From the NCBI GenBank assembly GCA_029339505.1, contig JAQISU010000094.1, forward strand, positions 7,116,501 through 7,180,500: DNA of 64,000 nt. Reading direction: 5' to 3'. The notes beneath the pieces were generated by a model. The model had not been told where the DNA came from, did not search any database, and was given only the letters and a program-made list of their open reading frames with translations. How positions within the stretch are numbered: position 1 is the stretch's first letter; each line of letters opens with the position of its first letter. Positions 1 to 11,894 of this stretch are shown here, piece by piece. A program made the position numbers and the translations under genes. The stretch comes from Unio delphinus. Lineage: Eukaryota > Mollusca > Bivalvia > Unionida > Unionidae.

Positions 1-2500
1 AATGAAACTATGTGCTACAGAGTGTGCATGTAAGCACCAGAAATTCACTGGCAAATAAACGATGCCCAATTTTGTTGTAACTTCGAAGCCAAAGACTTCA
101 TTTTAAGAGTTCAAATCTGCAGTCAAACATTACCGTACATGTATGTGGCCCTTGTTTTCCCACATTTTATATCCCACCCTATTTCTTTTAGTTTAAGTGT
201 TAAGATATTTAACAGTTTACTGAATTAAATATTTATTTTGAATTAGTTTTTTAGGGGCACATATACTGTGTCATATATTTTTTTTATTCCTTCTTTTAAT
301 TTAATCATGGTAGAGGAATATCAGGTGTTAACTGTCCGAGTTTTTTTTGGCGGAAATGTAGATTTTGTTTGCAGAGAAAATTATGCAGCCTTCATTGTGA
401 TCATTCATGAATTTTAAACTAATTGGTGACAATTTTTTTTACAAGAAGTACTTCTGTAGTAGGTAAACAATCTGAAATTTACGTGAATAATGTTTAATCT
501 TAATCTATTTACTGAAGACAAAATCTGTCATGCGACTATTGACATAATGGCTGTTTAACAAATTAACAATTATTCCTTATCACTGCACTTATATTGTGAA
601 AAGGACTGGCCCTCTGACTAGTATGACATCATGAGACCATATGATCTGTCGTCTCATTAAAACTCTGAAATACTCGGCAATTTACAGAATAATGGTATCA
701 TCTTCGCAATATAATCAATATCCGCACACAATATTTTTTTTATAAACATTATATTCGAATTAGAATTTGTAAAGAATTACATTTATAAAATAAAAGTTTT
801 TATTTCTAGTTTCCTTTAATGTCGACAAAATATACCATCTAGCAATTTTTTGTGTGAAAACCTTTTGGCTGTTTAATTTGAACATACAATCATTGATTTG
901 GAGTGGAGACATTCAACGAGACCACAAAAAGAAGCCACAAACTTGGATAAACAATGCACTGGAATCTGTGTTACATAAACAAATCCTTTGACAAACCCAT
1001 CTTTACAGTGCATTGTTACATCAAATTCAACTTATGCTGACATCTGGTCTGAATACAGTATGTTGTGATACACTCAGTCATGTTACCAGACTATACCTAG
1101 AATCGACCGACCTCTGAAGACGCTAACAAAAACAGCTACAATTAACTGAACAATGGCTAATAAAACAGTCTTACCGAAACTTAGGAGTAAATCGATTATT
1201 TATGAACTACCGATAGCTGTGTATAAATACAAAGCAACTGTCAAAAGTGCTACTTTATCGTGGGTAATCGCAAATCTACAACAGTTACTGCATGTTCATC
1301 ATCTCATCTTAAGAGTCAGTTCACAAAATAAACAGCATTTGGAAATTCATCAGACAACAGTCATTCAACCTGATATTATACTCGAGTCCAACCTACATAG
1401 AGTGATGGCAGTAATGCACAGGTCACAAATTTCAGAAAATTTCTTGACAGCTGGAAACTTGGTTATTCATGGGTAATATATGATACAAAAGTTAAGCAGA
1501 TGTTCTGTGATATAGGTACAATTCATCAGTTCATTTACAACTGGTTGTGATAATTTGAAGGAGGAGTGTGTCACCAAACATTAATCCAGGCAAGTAAATA
1601 ATATATGTTAATTTTGCTCATTCCAGCAATCCTTGTTACGACTCCATTGACTTCAACTATGCAAAAAGAAATAAAAAAACAAACAAGCTTTGCATATTAG
1701 AAAATTATTCATTTTTCAAAATACAGGAGTGAAAAAAATTAACTCACAGCATGATGAATGAATTACCAATTACTAAAGGTTCTTGAAATTCCAACAGTTC
1801 AAAAAAATCTGGATATGTTCCAACTAAAAATGCCCCTTCTGTGTTGAAGTTTCAAATGTACAGAAATATTTCCAAAGAATTCAGATAATCGTTGAATAAT
1901 TTAGTTAATAACATACAGGTATTCTAGTGTGTCATGCAAAAAAAAATATTTACAAAAACCAAGTTGAAAGATTGAATCTAAAAATACGCAGATTGTGAAG
2001 TTTTTTCCAGCATATTTAAGATTAATTTTTAATTAATAGACTTGGAAAAATATTCACTGCTTGTTCTGGCAACACTTTAAAAATTGGCAACAAAATATTG
2101 AGGTTGGTGATTTTTTTTGGCGACAACTATTTTAAAACCATGACCATCCCATTCCACACAATACTGAACTCATTAGATTTTGATCATACAAGCTCATATT
2201 TGAAGTTTATCAAGATCAGATAAAACAAATATGGCATCCAGGGTGGTATAAGCTCAGATGGACTCTTTAATATGCATCAGTCATGTTAACTATCGAAACT
2301 GTTCAAAATCTGGTTGATAGAAGCATGTCTGATCTAAATCCAAACCAGAAATATGGCTTCTTGAGTGGTAACAAGATGATCAAGATTGCCTCATTAAAAA
2401 TGTGTCGATCTTACTCTAGACTGAATTCATTCAAGATCTTGAAAAATAGGTCCAAGTATGAAGAAACTGAATGGGAATTATGGAATCCAGAGTGGGAGTA
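1..2500. other. Intronic AT-rich DNA, no gene recognised
   Basis: Within the SGSM1/2 gene or its downstream introns. An open frame at 1153-1476 (107 codons, plus) and one at 2283-2501 resemble nothing I know and have no splice or codon support. From about 2160 the text repeats words such as AAGATCAGAT and GATCAAGAT in a degenerate way. Confidence 0.5.
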
Positions 2501-2513
2501 AACTCCATCAAAC

Positions 2514-2799
2514 ACAAAATCACCTTATTAGTAAGCACAGATCTCAGTTATGGAAGGTGTCCAAAATCACCTTATTAGTAAGCACACATCTCAGTTATGG
2601 AAGGTGTCCAAAGTCACCATATTAGTAAGCACACATCTCAGTTATGGAAGGTGTCCAAAGTCACCGTATTAGTAAGCACACATCTCAGTTATGGAAGGTG
2701 TCCAAAATCACCGTATTAGTAAGCACACATCTCAGTTATGGAAGGTGCCCAAAATCACCATATTAGTAAGCACACATCTCAGTTATGGAAGGTGTCCAA
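2514..2799. repeat. Minisatellite, 47-bp unit, about six copies
   Basis: Units begin at 2521, 2568, 2615, 2662, 2709 and 2756 and carry the core TTAGTAAGCACACATCTCAG followed by TTATGGAAGGTGTCC. Copies differ at a few bases only (CACCTTATTA, CACCATATTA, CACCGTATTA), so the array is young or being homogenised. Confidence 0.95.
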
Positions 2800-4530
2800 A
2801 GATCCTTATGATATAAACAAATATTCCATGTATGACCAAAATCAGACCCGATACAGTCCACAACTTCCAGAGCGACAAATTCTGCCACTCAGATGCACGA
2901 ATACATCATTGATACTTTTGGATTTTGCTCTTTATCAAACCCATCCAAGATCTAGAAGATATAAGCCCATAATTCCAAGTTTGCTAAAAACCAGATCAGC
3001 CTCCATTGCAAACTGGTAACAAGGTTATCCAATCAAATACAAGATCTCACTTATTATCAGCTTGTCAAAGATTTTACCATAAACTCAGCTAGTCCTGTGG
3101 CTAGCTCAGTTAAAAGCTAGGTCATGTATTCTCAATTTATTTTTAAAACACGAAATTTTTGAGTTCATGAGATAATGGTGCTTGAGATGATGCTGAATGA
3201 TAAAGTGTTACAATGCAGAAACTATTTTAAAAGTGCTCTTTAAATTGGACTTAAAACTGAATTATAAAGAAACCTAAATACACTGTAATGATGCCTCATA
3301 CAATGCAGGGCATAACTCTTCTATTTGACAAAGACAAAAACAATCTTAACTTTTACCAGCTTTCCTTAGTACAAAGCATTACATTAAATTTGATAGTACT
3401 TACAAAATTAGAGCCTAATAATTATGATCAGTTGTTTTTATGGAAATAAAAGTGGGATTTTAAAAGCGCTCCACCAAACAATACACAATAGATCCCAGAC
3501 AAAATTTAACTCTTGAAATCTAGTCAATACAAAACACCATACAAATCTAATTAAAGTCCAATAATCTCAAATTAAGCTGCAGAAACTGATGTGTGACAGG
3601 ATGAATAATCTGGGTCCATAATGCTACTAGACGGTGACATAGAATATTGACAATGGATCTCATGTCAAGCCTTGCTGATTAAATGCTGCATTATAAAATC
3701 TGATTCAAATTCAGCTATTCGTTGTAAAGTCACAATCTGGAAATCAAACTGCTAGATAACAGACAGGAATACAGAAGGAATGACTGGGCTGAGCTAAATT
3801 TGTAGAAGAGACCTTTAATACCAACAAACTTTGTGTGCCACAATACGTTTAGTTAAATTTCATAAAATAAGTAAGCATGCTGATTATAATAAAAATTCTG
3901 ACAAAACAGTCAGATCATGGCTTTCAATTTATACATAAGACTTTATCAAATGTAACACTAAATTTATCTTTTCATATATTTTCTAAATAAACCCAAACAG
4001 AACAAGAAAGTCTAGGTCATACTTTTTTTTCTTGTTGCAATCACCATAAAAAAAAGGAGAACCTAATGACAAAACATGCTTAATAAGGTCTGAGCTTTTC
4101 GTACATAATCTTTCCAAGTCAGAATATCATTAAAAAAAAGACCCATGCGAGTCTAATAATGCTTACATGTTTATTTGACTTTTGTCAGCTTTTAAATGCA
4201 AATTTAGAGGGGAAAGAAAACTTATTACATTGTTATGTTACTACTGATGTCATTTATCTTCATCCCTATACCATATACAACTCCTGGATCATTTTCTTGG
4301 CATAAAAAGAACAAGTCACATTATACAACAAGCATTCTCCCTTTGATCTCTCCTTCCCTATGGGGAGAAGACCTTGATTTATAACTTAAAATCTATTCAT
4401 AGCCATACCTTTGAAGTATATACAATTACTTGGAAATTAATCTGTGCAGCAACATCAATTTCTGGGTCTGCTCACCCTTCTGAGGCCCCTCCCATGAAGT
4501 CCTAATCTGCTGCAAACCCTTGAAATTCCA
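2800..4530. other. Intronic AT-rich DNA without recognised genes
   Basis: No coding frame with family similarity and no intact element. Degenerate words such as ATCTGGGTCC and AAATCAGA recur. This may be old transposon debris. Confidence 0.4.
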
Positions 4531-4534
4531 CCCA

Positions 4535-4750
4535 AGGAAGCTGCAGTAGCTAAGTGGTCAAGGTGTTGGACTCGTGCTAAGAAAGTTGTGGGTTAATTTT
4601 CAACCATGTTCATTACTATATGTGGATCTTCCTCATAATGAAACTCATCTCAGATCTTGATGATGAAGTTTTGTGTATAGTGCTCGCTTGCTCAGTTTAA
4701 TCAGATGCTAGTGTACAACATATTTATGTAACTAATCTTGATCTTGAATT
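4535..4750 (+). mobile_element. tRNA-derived SINE, plus orientation
   Basis: The head carries a perfect pol III A box, TAGCTAAGTGG (4548-4558), and a decayed B box, GGGTTAATTTT, about 35 bases on. It is followed by a tRNA-unrelated body. It is unlike the other two SINE families here in its body. The spacing and surrounding decay make a functional tRNA unlikely. Confidence 0.65.
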
Positions 4751-4848
4751 CTTGATTATATAAGCTTATATGCCATGTTTGATCGCAGAAATATGATCTC
4801 TAGAGTGTGCACAAGCTCAACCAAATGAAATGCAATAATATCATAAAT

Positions 4849-4885
4849 TCACATACATACATACATACATACATACATACATACG
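4849..4885. repeat. (ATAC)n microsatellite
   Basis: About nine ATAC/TACA units next to the SINE piece that starts near 4890. Confidence 0.95.
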
Positions 4886-4889
4886 TGGG

Positions 4890-5065
4890 TCAGTGGTTAT
4901 TTCCAGGGGTTTTCCCGGGTTCTTCCTCCACCATTAATACTGGCCACCATGTATAGCCTATCTTGTGCTGAAAAATGGACTCGAACACATGCAGACAAAG
5001 GTGAGATGGCAGTGATCCGTAACAAAGAGTGCTTCAGACCACTCGGGGACCCTGTTAACTGTGTA
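4890..5065. mobile_element. Rearranged copy of SINE family 2 (head and body inverted against each other)
   Basis: The body part (4900-4977, with TTCTTCCTCCACCATTAATA) reads plus. The tRNA-like head (4978-5050, GATGGCAGTGATCCGTAAC) reads minus. In the other copies at 51.3, 51.8 and 63.5 kb both parts read the same way. This copy therefore suffered an internal inversion, or is two fragments joined. Confidence 0.75.
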
Positions 5066-5473
5066 CATGAACTGGAAATATTGTCTACAAACATGATCCA
5101 AGTCTGACTGCTTTTGCTTATTCATTTTTAAGTGTTTTAATATTATTGCAAATCAATAGAAAGAAATGATCATGTTCCATTTGTTTTTTCATCTTTAAGC
5201 AACACAACACAGTATACTACATCCACTATTTTCCTAAGAAAAATCCTTTACCAACTTCTCCACAGCAGATTAAAGATAAAAACCTCCTTCTATCACCAAC
5301 ATCAATTTTGTAACCGCTTGTTTTCCATGTCCACTGCCCTTTATCTTGATTATGAGAAATGAAGCATGATAAGTACTGATGATGGATGATTAATAACACA
5401 TGACTAAAAACTAATAACAATTATTACATTAGGTATTTCAAAGAAAATGAACTGTGGAAACTCAACTAAATAC

Positions 5474-5608
5474 CTGTTGTTCTGTACAAGGTAGTCTAGA
5501 ATTTTAGCAAGCTGTTTTTCAAATATGGCTACTCGTATCCAGATGTACTTTGGATTGTATGGTGTTGTTGGTCTCTTCATCTGAGTTTTACTGGCATCCA
5601 CTGACTTC
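5474..5608 (-). CDS. SGSM1: SGSM1/2 coding exon 5 (end of RUN domain)
   Basis: The exon has 135 bases: one base completing Lys100, 44 codons (residues 101-144) and two bases left over. The acceptor is ACATTTTTCAG and the donor AACAG|GTATTT. It encodes a polar linker, KSVDASKTQMKRPTTP, then KYIWIRVAIFEKQLAKILDY, which aligns with the HLWIRTALFEKVLDKIVHY block of vertebrate SGSM1. The linker is shorter than in vertebrates and not alignable. The next exon is not in the window; I searched the remaining 5.4 kb by eye for the expected family sequence and found none. Confidence 0.93.
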
Positions 5609-5679
5609 CTGAAAAATGTAGGGAAATTAGAAATGTTGCATAATAATAACAATTTTCCTAATTTAGCTGAAGCCCACAT

Positions 5680-6030
5680 TCTTGTTATAATAAAGTTTTT
5701 GTGGTAAACTTGAGGGCTTTATAGCAAGGGACTGCATATTAATTAGAAGAAAATGTCAGCAGTAAAACAAGAATACACAAATGATCATGTTCCATTTTTT
5801 TTTCTCCACAAATGCTTTTAAGGGCATAAGTGATTTATTAAACAAATAAGTAAACTAAAGCTTCAAAGTGAGATAAATGTGACATCTGTAAAAGCAATAA
5901 GATCTAATTAGGATGGTAACCATAGAAACTAATAGCAATATGTCACAAGTTTGGAAACAATTACAAGAACATTGACCAAAAAACAAGCCTTGATAAACTG
6001 CAGGATAAATTTTCATCAGCAACATTGCAA
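5680..6030. other. Intron 4 sequence right of exon 5, no gene
   Basis: AT-rich with no recognised element. A short direct repeat, AAATGATCATGTTCCATTT, occurs at about 5163 and again at about 5780, on either side of exon 5. Confidence 0.5.
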
Positions 6031-6034
6031 TCTG

Positions 6035-6366
6035 GTACACACTGTATTATGTATTGAGTGCATTACAAACTGGTGCATACTGAATTGTGCATTGAATGCA
6101 TTACAAACTGGTGCATACTGTAGTGTGCATTGAATGCATTACAATCTGGTACATACTGTATTGTGCATCAAATGCATTACAAACTAGAACATACTGTATT
6201 ATGTATTGAATGGAATACAAACTGGAACCTACTGTATTTTGCACTGAATGCATTACAAACTGGTGCATACTGTATTAGGTATTGAATGCATTACAAACTG
6301 GTACATACTGTATTGTGAATTGAATGCATTACAAACTGGTACATACTGTATTTTGCATTAAATGCA
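6035..6366. repeat. Minisatellite, 38-bp unit, about nine copies
   Basis: Core CATTACAAACTGGTGCATAC with a following TGTATTGTGCATTGAATG. Copies start at 6061 and 6099 and continue at about 38-bp steps. Drift between copies is 5-15%, more than in the 47-bp array. Confidence 0.93.
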
Positions 6367-6780
6367 CATGACATGCTAATACAAAGACCATGATTATTGT
6401 GATTTATCAGATCAGAGTGTACACTCTAGGCTGTACTGATAATTTGATATGAATACTGTAGACTGTAATTGGCTGGTGCATTCAATGTACAGTTCCATGT
6501 CCACTAGCATAGTTCAATAAAATTGAAATCTGAATACAAAATATGACCAGCAAGAAACTTCATCAATTTTTTCAGCTGGCAATTTACTAATTCTAACAAG
6601 GAAAAATGCCAGCTTACTAGCAATAATTCTGAAGCATGTTGTTTAATGTCTCACTATAATTGTAATTGGCTGATATCAATTATTGCACTTGGTAGCATAA
6701 CAGTACACTGGACTGCCAAAATGATCTTTAGCACTAATGCCATTCCAACACATCAGCAACTTATCTTTGTAAACACACGA

Positions 6781-7095
6781 CACCAATCATGGTACATTTC
6801 TGACATGTCAGTGCTAATCCTGTATGATCTGATGCAGTCATGGTACATGTCTGACATGTCAGTGCTAATCCTTTGTGATCTGATCCAATCATGGTACATG
6901 TCTGACATGTCAGTGCTAATCCTTTGTAATCTGATTCAGTCATGGTACATTTCTGACATGTCAGTGCTAATCCTTTGTGATCTGATGATGCAGTCATGGT
7001 AGATGTCTGACATGTCAGTGCTAATCCTTTGTGATCTGATGCAGTCATGGTACATGTCTGTGCTAATCCTTTGTGATCTGATACAGTCCACAGTG
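6781..7095. repeat. Minisatellite, 51-bp unit with a 12-bp palindrome per unit
   Basis: About six units (starts at 6787, 6838, 6889 and so on) carry TCATGGTACATGTCTGACAT and then GTCAGTGCTAATCC. Each complete unit holds the perfect dyad CTGACATGTCAG. Because 51 is a multiple of three, long open frames run through both strands. They are a by-product of the period and not evidence of a protein. Confidence 0.95.
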
Positions 7096-7099
7096 CTTT

Positions 7100-7900
7100 A
7101 TTTTAAATGGATTAGAACTTTTTGCAACAACTGTGCTTGTTTAGAACATCCCTGTTTTTCAAATGAAATACATACAGGCATGTACATTTTTTTTTAATTG
7201 TTGTAATTATGAGCTTTACAACTGCTATCATGCATGTAGTATGAAAGCATTGGGTCACAAAATCAGAATGTTTTAACTGGTGCCCTTAACTGCAGACATG
7301 ATATTTAATTGACAAAAATAACTTGAAATTACTAGCTGTGCCATATTACAGATTAATAATAATATGTTCACATTTTTAATTGTCTTTCAAAGTGGTAAAT
7401 ATGTGAATCATTTTGAACTCTTTAAAAAGAAAACCTTGATCTTAGCATAAGGATGCATTAGCCTTAATTGTAAATGGAACTGAACAAGTTGATATTTCCC
7501 CCAAAATCATTTGAGATAATTCTGCATTTAAATCACTTGACACTTGATTTTTTTGAAATGAGGATTGTTTGGTACTTTAATTTAAAAGGTAGGTATTGCA
7601 TCATTGCTCTAATGATACTATGGTCTGACCAATCAAATGTATGACAATATGGGTTGAAATAAATAAAATGCACTCATACAATAATGTGAAGAAATATTAT
7701 ATAATTTATGTAAACTAAAACATTACTGGTATATATTTAACTGCTGCTTAATTCTTTATCAACATACACACATTCATTAAATATATATATTTTTCACTTT
7801 TTTGCAGTTAATTCCCTGATGTGGTTAGAATTTATTGACCCCAAATACCATATTAAAATGGGGATGAACTGTAATGACGCTCACACCAGACCTAAAGCAA
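7100..7900. other. Intron 4 AT-rich DNA, no gene recognised
   Basis: No family-like coding or clear repeats, apart from a short TATATATA run near 7782. Confidence 0.5.
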
Positions 7901-7904
7901 ATTG

Positions 7905-7975
7905 GACTTGGATCATTACTGGTATCAGGAAAATGTGACATGGTGCTACATGTCTGTGGCATTGATGTGCCAGAG
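7905..7975 (+). mobile_element. Fragment of SINE family 1 body
   Basis: The stretch containing GTGCTACATGTCTGTGGCAT matches the body of the SINE copies at 27.4, 53.4 and 54.7 kb in plus orientation. The tRNA-like head is absent. Confidence 0.6.
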
Positions 7976-8005
7976 TGTGTGCATGACTTTGATTTTTAAA
8001 GCAGC

Positions 8006-11000
8006 TAAAGTTGTACCAATTAATCGGCCATACACATAATTGGGCTGACAATCAGAAAAATCGCTATAATCGGTATCGGCAAAAATATTTGGTGGGGATG
8101 TAAACAAATTTCCAAAATATAAATTCAACCATAACATTCATCTTAACATGTCCTGAATTTTAAATCAGAATTAAATAGTGGAAATTAAGGAATAAACATT
8201 TTATTTGGGTGTTAATTGAAAGACAATATAATACTTTTTAACACACCAGCAGTAAACTCAATCAGAGCAGCCGACCAGCCAATAAGAACTTGTGTGGCTG
8301 TTGAACTTCCAGCAGACACATTAGCAAACAGCTAGGAAGATTGGATAGCTAGCAAAATTTCCAACTACTACGAAACTATGACTCGCTATAATTAATCTGT
8401 TCTTTAGCCAGTCCTGCAATGCTGCTAATCAACGAATAGCGGTTGCATGCTGTAGTGGCTGAATGCTGACATACAAAAATTATGCAGCATTGATATTGGC
8501 ATGCTAGTGCAGGCAATGTTATCCCAGCTGCAGACTTGCTTCAGCACGCCACTTGCAGCATGATGCATGCATCCAGCCAGACATGTGGACAACTTAGTAC
8601 ATGTAGTAACTTACTTGATTAAAAACATGGATTCAAGAGCATTAATTGATTGGATTATTAATATTGACTAGCTATTGTACGTTATTAAATATAATACCAA
8701 GCCTACGCATAATGTCAAACTCGAAACGCGCAAGTTTAATCTTTTATTACTTCAAAGTAAATGCAGTCGAGAGTCCAAAGAAAATTGCACACTTTGCAAA
8801 GAATGCATTTCCAGACGTGGAAAGGATTCTAAAAAATATATGAAATCAAATCCTGTCCATCACTTGTACTGCATGCACATCATCGAATATTGACTAATTC
8901 TGGCCAATAAAAAAAAAACAGTTGAAGCAGTTAACCTCAGAAGCTGCAGCAACTCCCTTTACTTTGACTATTGACGCCTTGCTGGAATGGAATCAGCCAT
9001 TGCATTTGACGACCTGAGAGCTATTAGTTGGCACAAAGCTACTGCAGAGTTCATGGCAGTAGATGTGCAACCATTTTCTGTTGTTGTAGACCTTGTATTT
9101 CAATGTCTGATGACGAAGGAACCACGCTATAAAATTCCAAGTCGAAATACTTTTCCACATCTTTGATACCTGACATGCATAAGGTGATACAAAGCAAGGT
9201 GCGTGATTTAGTTTCTGCCCAACTTGACCATTGTTTGACCTTTGAAGCGTGGTCATACCCATCCACTGGGGTAGTCTTGTTGAGTTTTATGGCACATTGG
9301 CTGATGGAAGACTTTCAGTGGAAACTGGTGATCTTAGCAGCAATGCCTCTCCATGAATCACACAGAATATTTGGTGAGCAAGCTGAACAAATTATGTGAA
9401 CATAATTTCCCAAACATTGGGTGTTAATTGATGTTAACATTGAGGTGTTAACATTCCCAAAACTCATATCCATGTTCTACGTGACAGAGGTGCAAACACA
9501 GTTAAAGCAATGCATCTGGCTGAAATTGAATTTTACAGACATCCAGCAGCTTGTTGTCAGTGATGACATTCTGTCGCACTGAGCTGTCAAAGATGTTTTG
9601 CCGATCTCGTGATCCATAGTCAGCAAGTTTTGGCACTCCATTCTAGAAAAACAGCAGCTTAAAGGGCAGCAGGAATAATTTGGTTTCATTATTTAAACAA
9701 AAAATAAGTCATGGGGTCTTATGCTGCTCACTATGACCTGCTTAGGCTAACAGCCCAACAGTGGGTCTTGATTTTCAATATTGTGGACATGTTAGGCCAA
9801 TTCACGGACATTACCAAGGAAGCAAGTGACGGCCAAACATCAGTATCTGTCATTGTTCCTATGCGAAAAATGCTTAGAGCATTGTTGGCATGGGAGAATG
9901 AAGCAGCTCAAGGTATTCAGACAATGCGCAGTGATATGTTGACATCACTGAACACACTTTACTGATGTTGCTGGCAACAAGAAGCTTGTCTTGGCCACCA
10001 TCTTGGATCAACAATTCAATCATTGCCTATTCAGCAAAAACAATTACTTGTGACCAGATCAAAAGAATAGCTTAAAGCAGAATGCATCAGCTGACAAGCA
10101 GGAGGAACCCATGACAAAAAAAGAAAACTGAAACTGAAACAAATGCCACAGGACCATCAAATGAATGTTGCATCACTTGGATTTGTTTTCCGTGGCCTGT
10201 GATGAACCTATCTGTACAGTCAAAGAAACAACCCATGTGGATGGTACCATTGACACAATGCTTTTATTGTATCTTGCCACCCCTCTTTTGCCAAAATAAA
10301 CAAAAAGACATACAGCTGATGGAATGCTCTCAGATTTCAGTTCACATCTTGGCCAAATTAGCTTGACTATTTGCCTGCACCAGCTTCAAGCATTCCAAGT
10401 GAGCAGCTGTTTAGTGGCACAGGCCACGATTTTTTTTGATCATCGTGGATTGTTACTTGGCCAAGAACGGAGATATATTACTGTTGCTTAAATACAACAT
10501 ACCTCAATTAGGCTTTTTCAGTATTAGCTGCAGCTAGCATACAGTGATGTCTAACTTTAGACTTAAAGCATGTGTATTATGAATTTTAATTATTATTGGG
10601 CTATCGTTATTAACATTTTTAGTCATTTATTGAAATCTAGTAATGGCGACCTGCATCATTGAAAGTAAGTTAAAAGACTAGCTTAAAATATTTTCATTCA
10701 TTTATATCTTGAATTGGCAAACCACAAGTGCTTTCATTTAGTTTTAAAAAAATTTCAAGTTTTATGTTTTTGTGATTGTTGTTTTATATAAAAAAACTTT
10801 GTACTTCTTATCCGGTTTCAGTTTGTTTTTGTAAAGAAGTTCCAATTCACTTGCCACATGAAAAACCTTGTTATAACTCACATGGCAAAATACCTGCTTG
10901 CATTACACTAAAAGGTTTATGTTACTGAACCAGTCATTGTTATAAAACAAATAATAATGAAATAATTGGTCTCATAATTGGTATCTGCTATTTTAATAAT

Positions 11001-11054
11001 CGGACATGCATGGTACTGGCATAATCTGCAAAAAGTGACATCGGTATAACTTTA
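8006..11054 (+). mobile_element. Decayed autonomous hAT transposon (BED finger plus hAT C-terminus)
   Basis: Candidate inverted ends are TAAAGTTGTACCAATTAATC on the left and, reversed, TAAAGTTATACCGATGTCAC on the right. Inside, in broken plus frames, are a BED-type zinc finger (near 8793-8895, CTLCKECISRRGKD, then His residues), a segment like the RNase H-like fold of hAT transposases (9205-9395, SAQLDHCLTFEAWSYPSTGV then AHWLMEDFQW), a helical middle part (9718-9960) and a dimerisation-type motif (about 10380-10430, PASSIPSEQLFS). The last matches the PATSVPSERVFS hallmark of hAT/ZBED proteins. Many stops and frameshifts show it is dead. An 8-bp target duplication is not clear: both flanks carry SINE-like sequence but do not match convincingly. 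Confidence 0.8.
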
Positions 11055-11210
11055 CACCAGCTTACCAGACTTAACATTACTCGTAACCTCTTAACACTGA
11101 GTGCCTAGCAAGGCAGATGTTAGTACCATTTTTATAATAGTTTGAACCCCGGACCTCCTGTATTTGAAATGGACGCTCTAACCACTAGGCCACAGGAGAG
11201 GCCATTGTCC
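11055..11210 (-). mobile_element. SINE family 1, minus orientation
   Basis: On the minus strand the tRNA-like head reads TGGCCTAGTGGTTAGAGCG and the body runs left to CTGACCAG-like sequence. It abuts the right end of the hAT relic, with the SINE's 3' part missing, which suggests that the transposon end truncates it. Confidence 0.8.
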
Positions 11211-11364
11211 CAGTAACATTTCGGGTAATGAGCATGCTATGTAATAAGTGTAATACACAAAACACGGCATTAATAACTACATTCACAATTTTTTTATAAT
11301 TGTATACTCCATCCAGCTATAAACAGACAAGGACAATGCCTCAAAAAAAATCCCATGAACAGAA

Positions 11365-11530
11365 AGATATAACAGGCTGACCAGTCCTAACAATAACCTC
11401 TTAATACTGAGTGCCTAGTGAGGTAGCTGTCAGTACCATTTTTATTACCTTGGTACGACTTGAATGGGGTTTGAATCCGCAACCTCCTGCATCCAAGACA
11501 GATGCTCTAAGCAATAGGCCACAATTTGTA
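11365..11530 (-). mobile_element. SINE family 1, minus orientation
   Basis: Second copy 150 bp further on in the same orientation, with GCTGACCAGTCCTAACAATA on the plus strand and the tRNA-like head near 11485-11525. It is about 80% similar to the first. Confidence 0.8.
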
Positions 11531-11784
11531 TGCATTTTGCTCTCTTAATTTCATGTCAAGTTTGGAAAGTTTAATTCATCTAATGCACTCTACAAATATT
11601 ATGAACTGAGAGAGTGACAGGTATAATGTGAAGTTGTCTGCATTTGCAACATGCACAATAGAGAGAATGCTGGCATACATCTATATTACTTTCATGTACT
11701 GTAACTGAAATTTCTTTGGATATTGTGTTTGTGGAATCTGTTCATAATCTAAGCAAGCATCTAACCAAAGCAGCTGCTCACATG

Positions 11785-11893
11785 TTCTCAAAAAGGAAGC
11801 ATGAATTAGCCCAACAATGCACTCAAAATGGAAGCATGAATTAGCCTAACAGTGCACTCAAAAAGGAAGCATGAATTAGCCCAACAGTGCACT
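11785..11893. repeat. Three copies of a 36-bp repeat
   Basis: Three near-identical copies of GGAAGCATGAATTAGCCCAA preceded by CTCAAAAA or CTCAAAAT. Confidence 0.9.
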
Positions 11894-11894
11894 A

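Noticed and set aside
1153..1476. 107-codon frame as a gene
   Set aside because: No similarity I know, no splice or promoter context, and composition as in the surrounding intron.
4548..4610. Possible tRNA gene at the SINE head (also at 27.25, 52.2 and 63.5 kb)
   Set aside because: A and B boxes are visible but the cloverleaf arms do not pair well, and each is followed by a shared SINE body.
1..5473. SGSM1/2 exon 6
   Set aside because: No minus-strand frame with the expected family block and an acceptor in the right phase was found.
6646..7048. Open frames of 118 and 95 codons on opposite strands with 17-residue repeats
   Set aside because: Both come from the 51-bp minisatellite. Overlap on both strands and lack of any family match speak against a protein.
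7860..11210. 8-bp target duplication for the hAT relic at 8006-11054
   Set aside because: The flanks AAAGCAGC and CACCAGCT share only part of their bases, and the two sides carry different parts of a SINE, so the limits stay uncertain.
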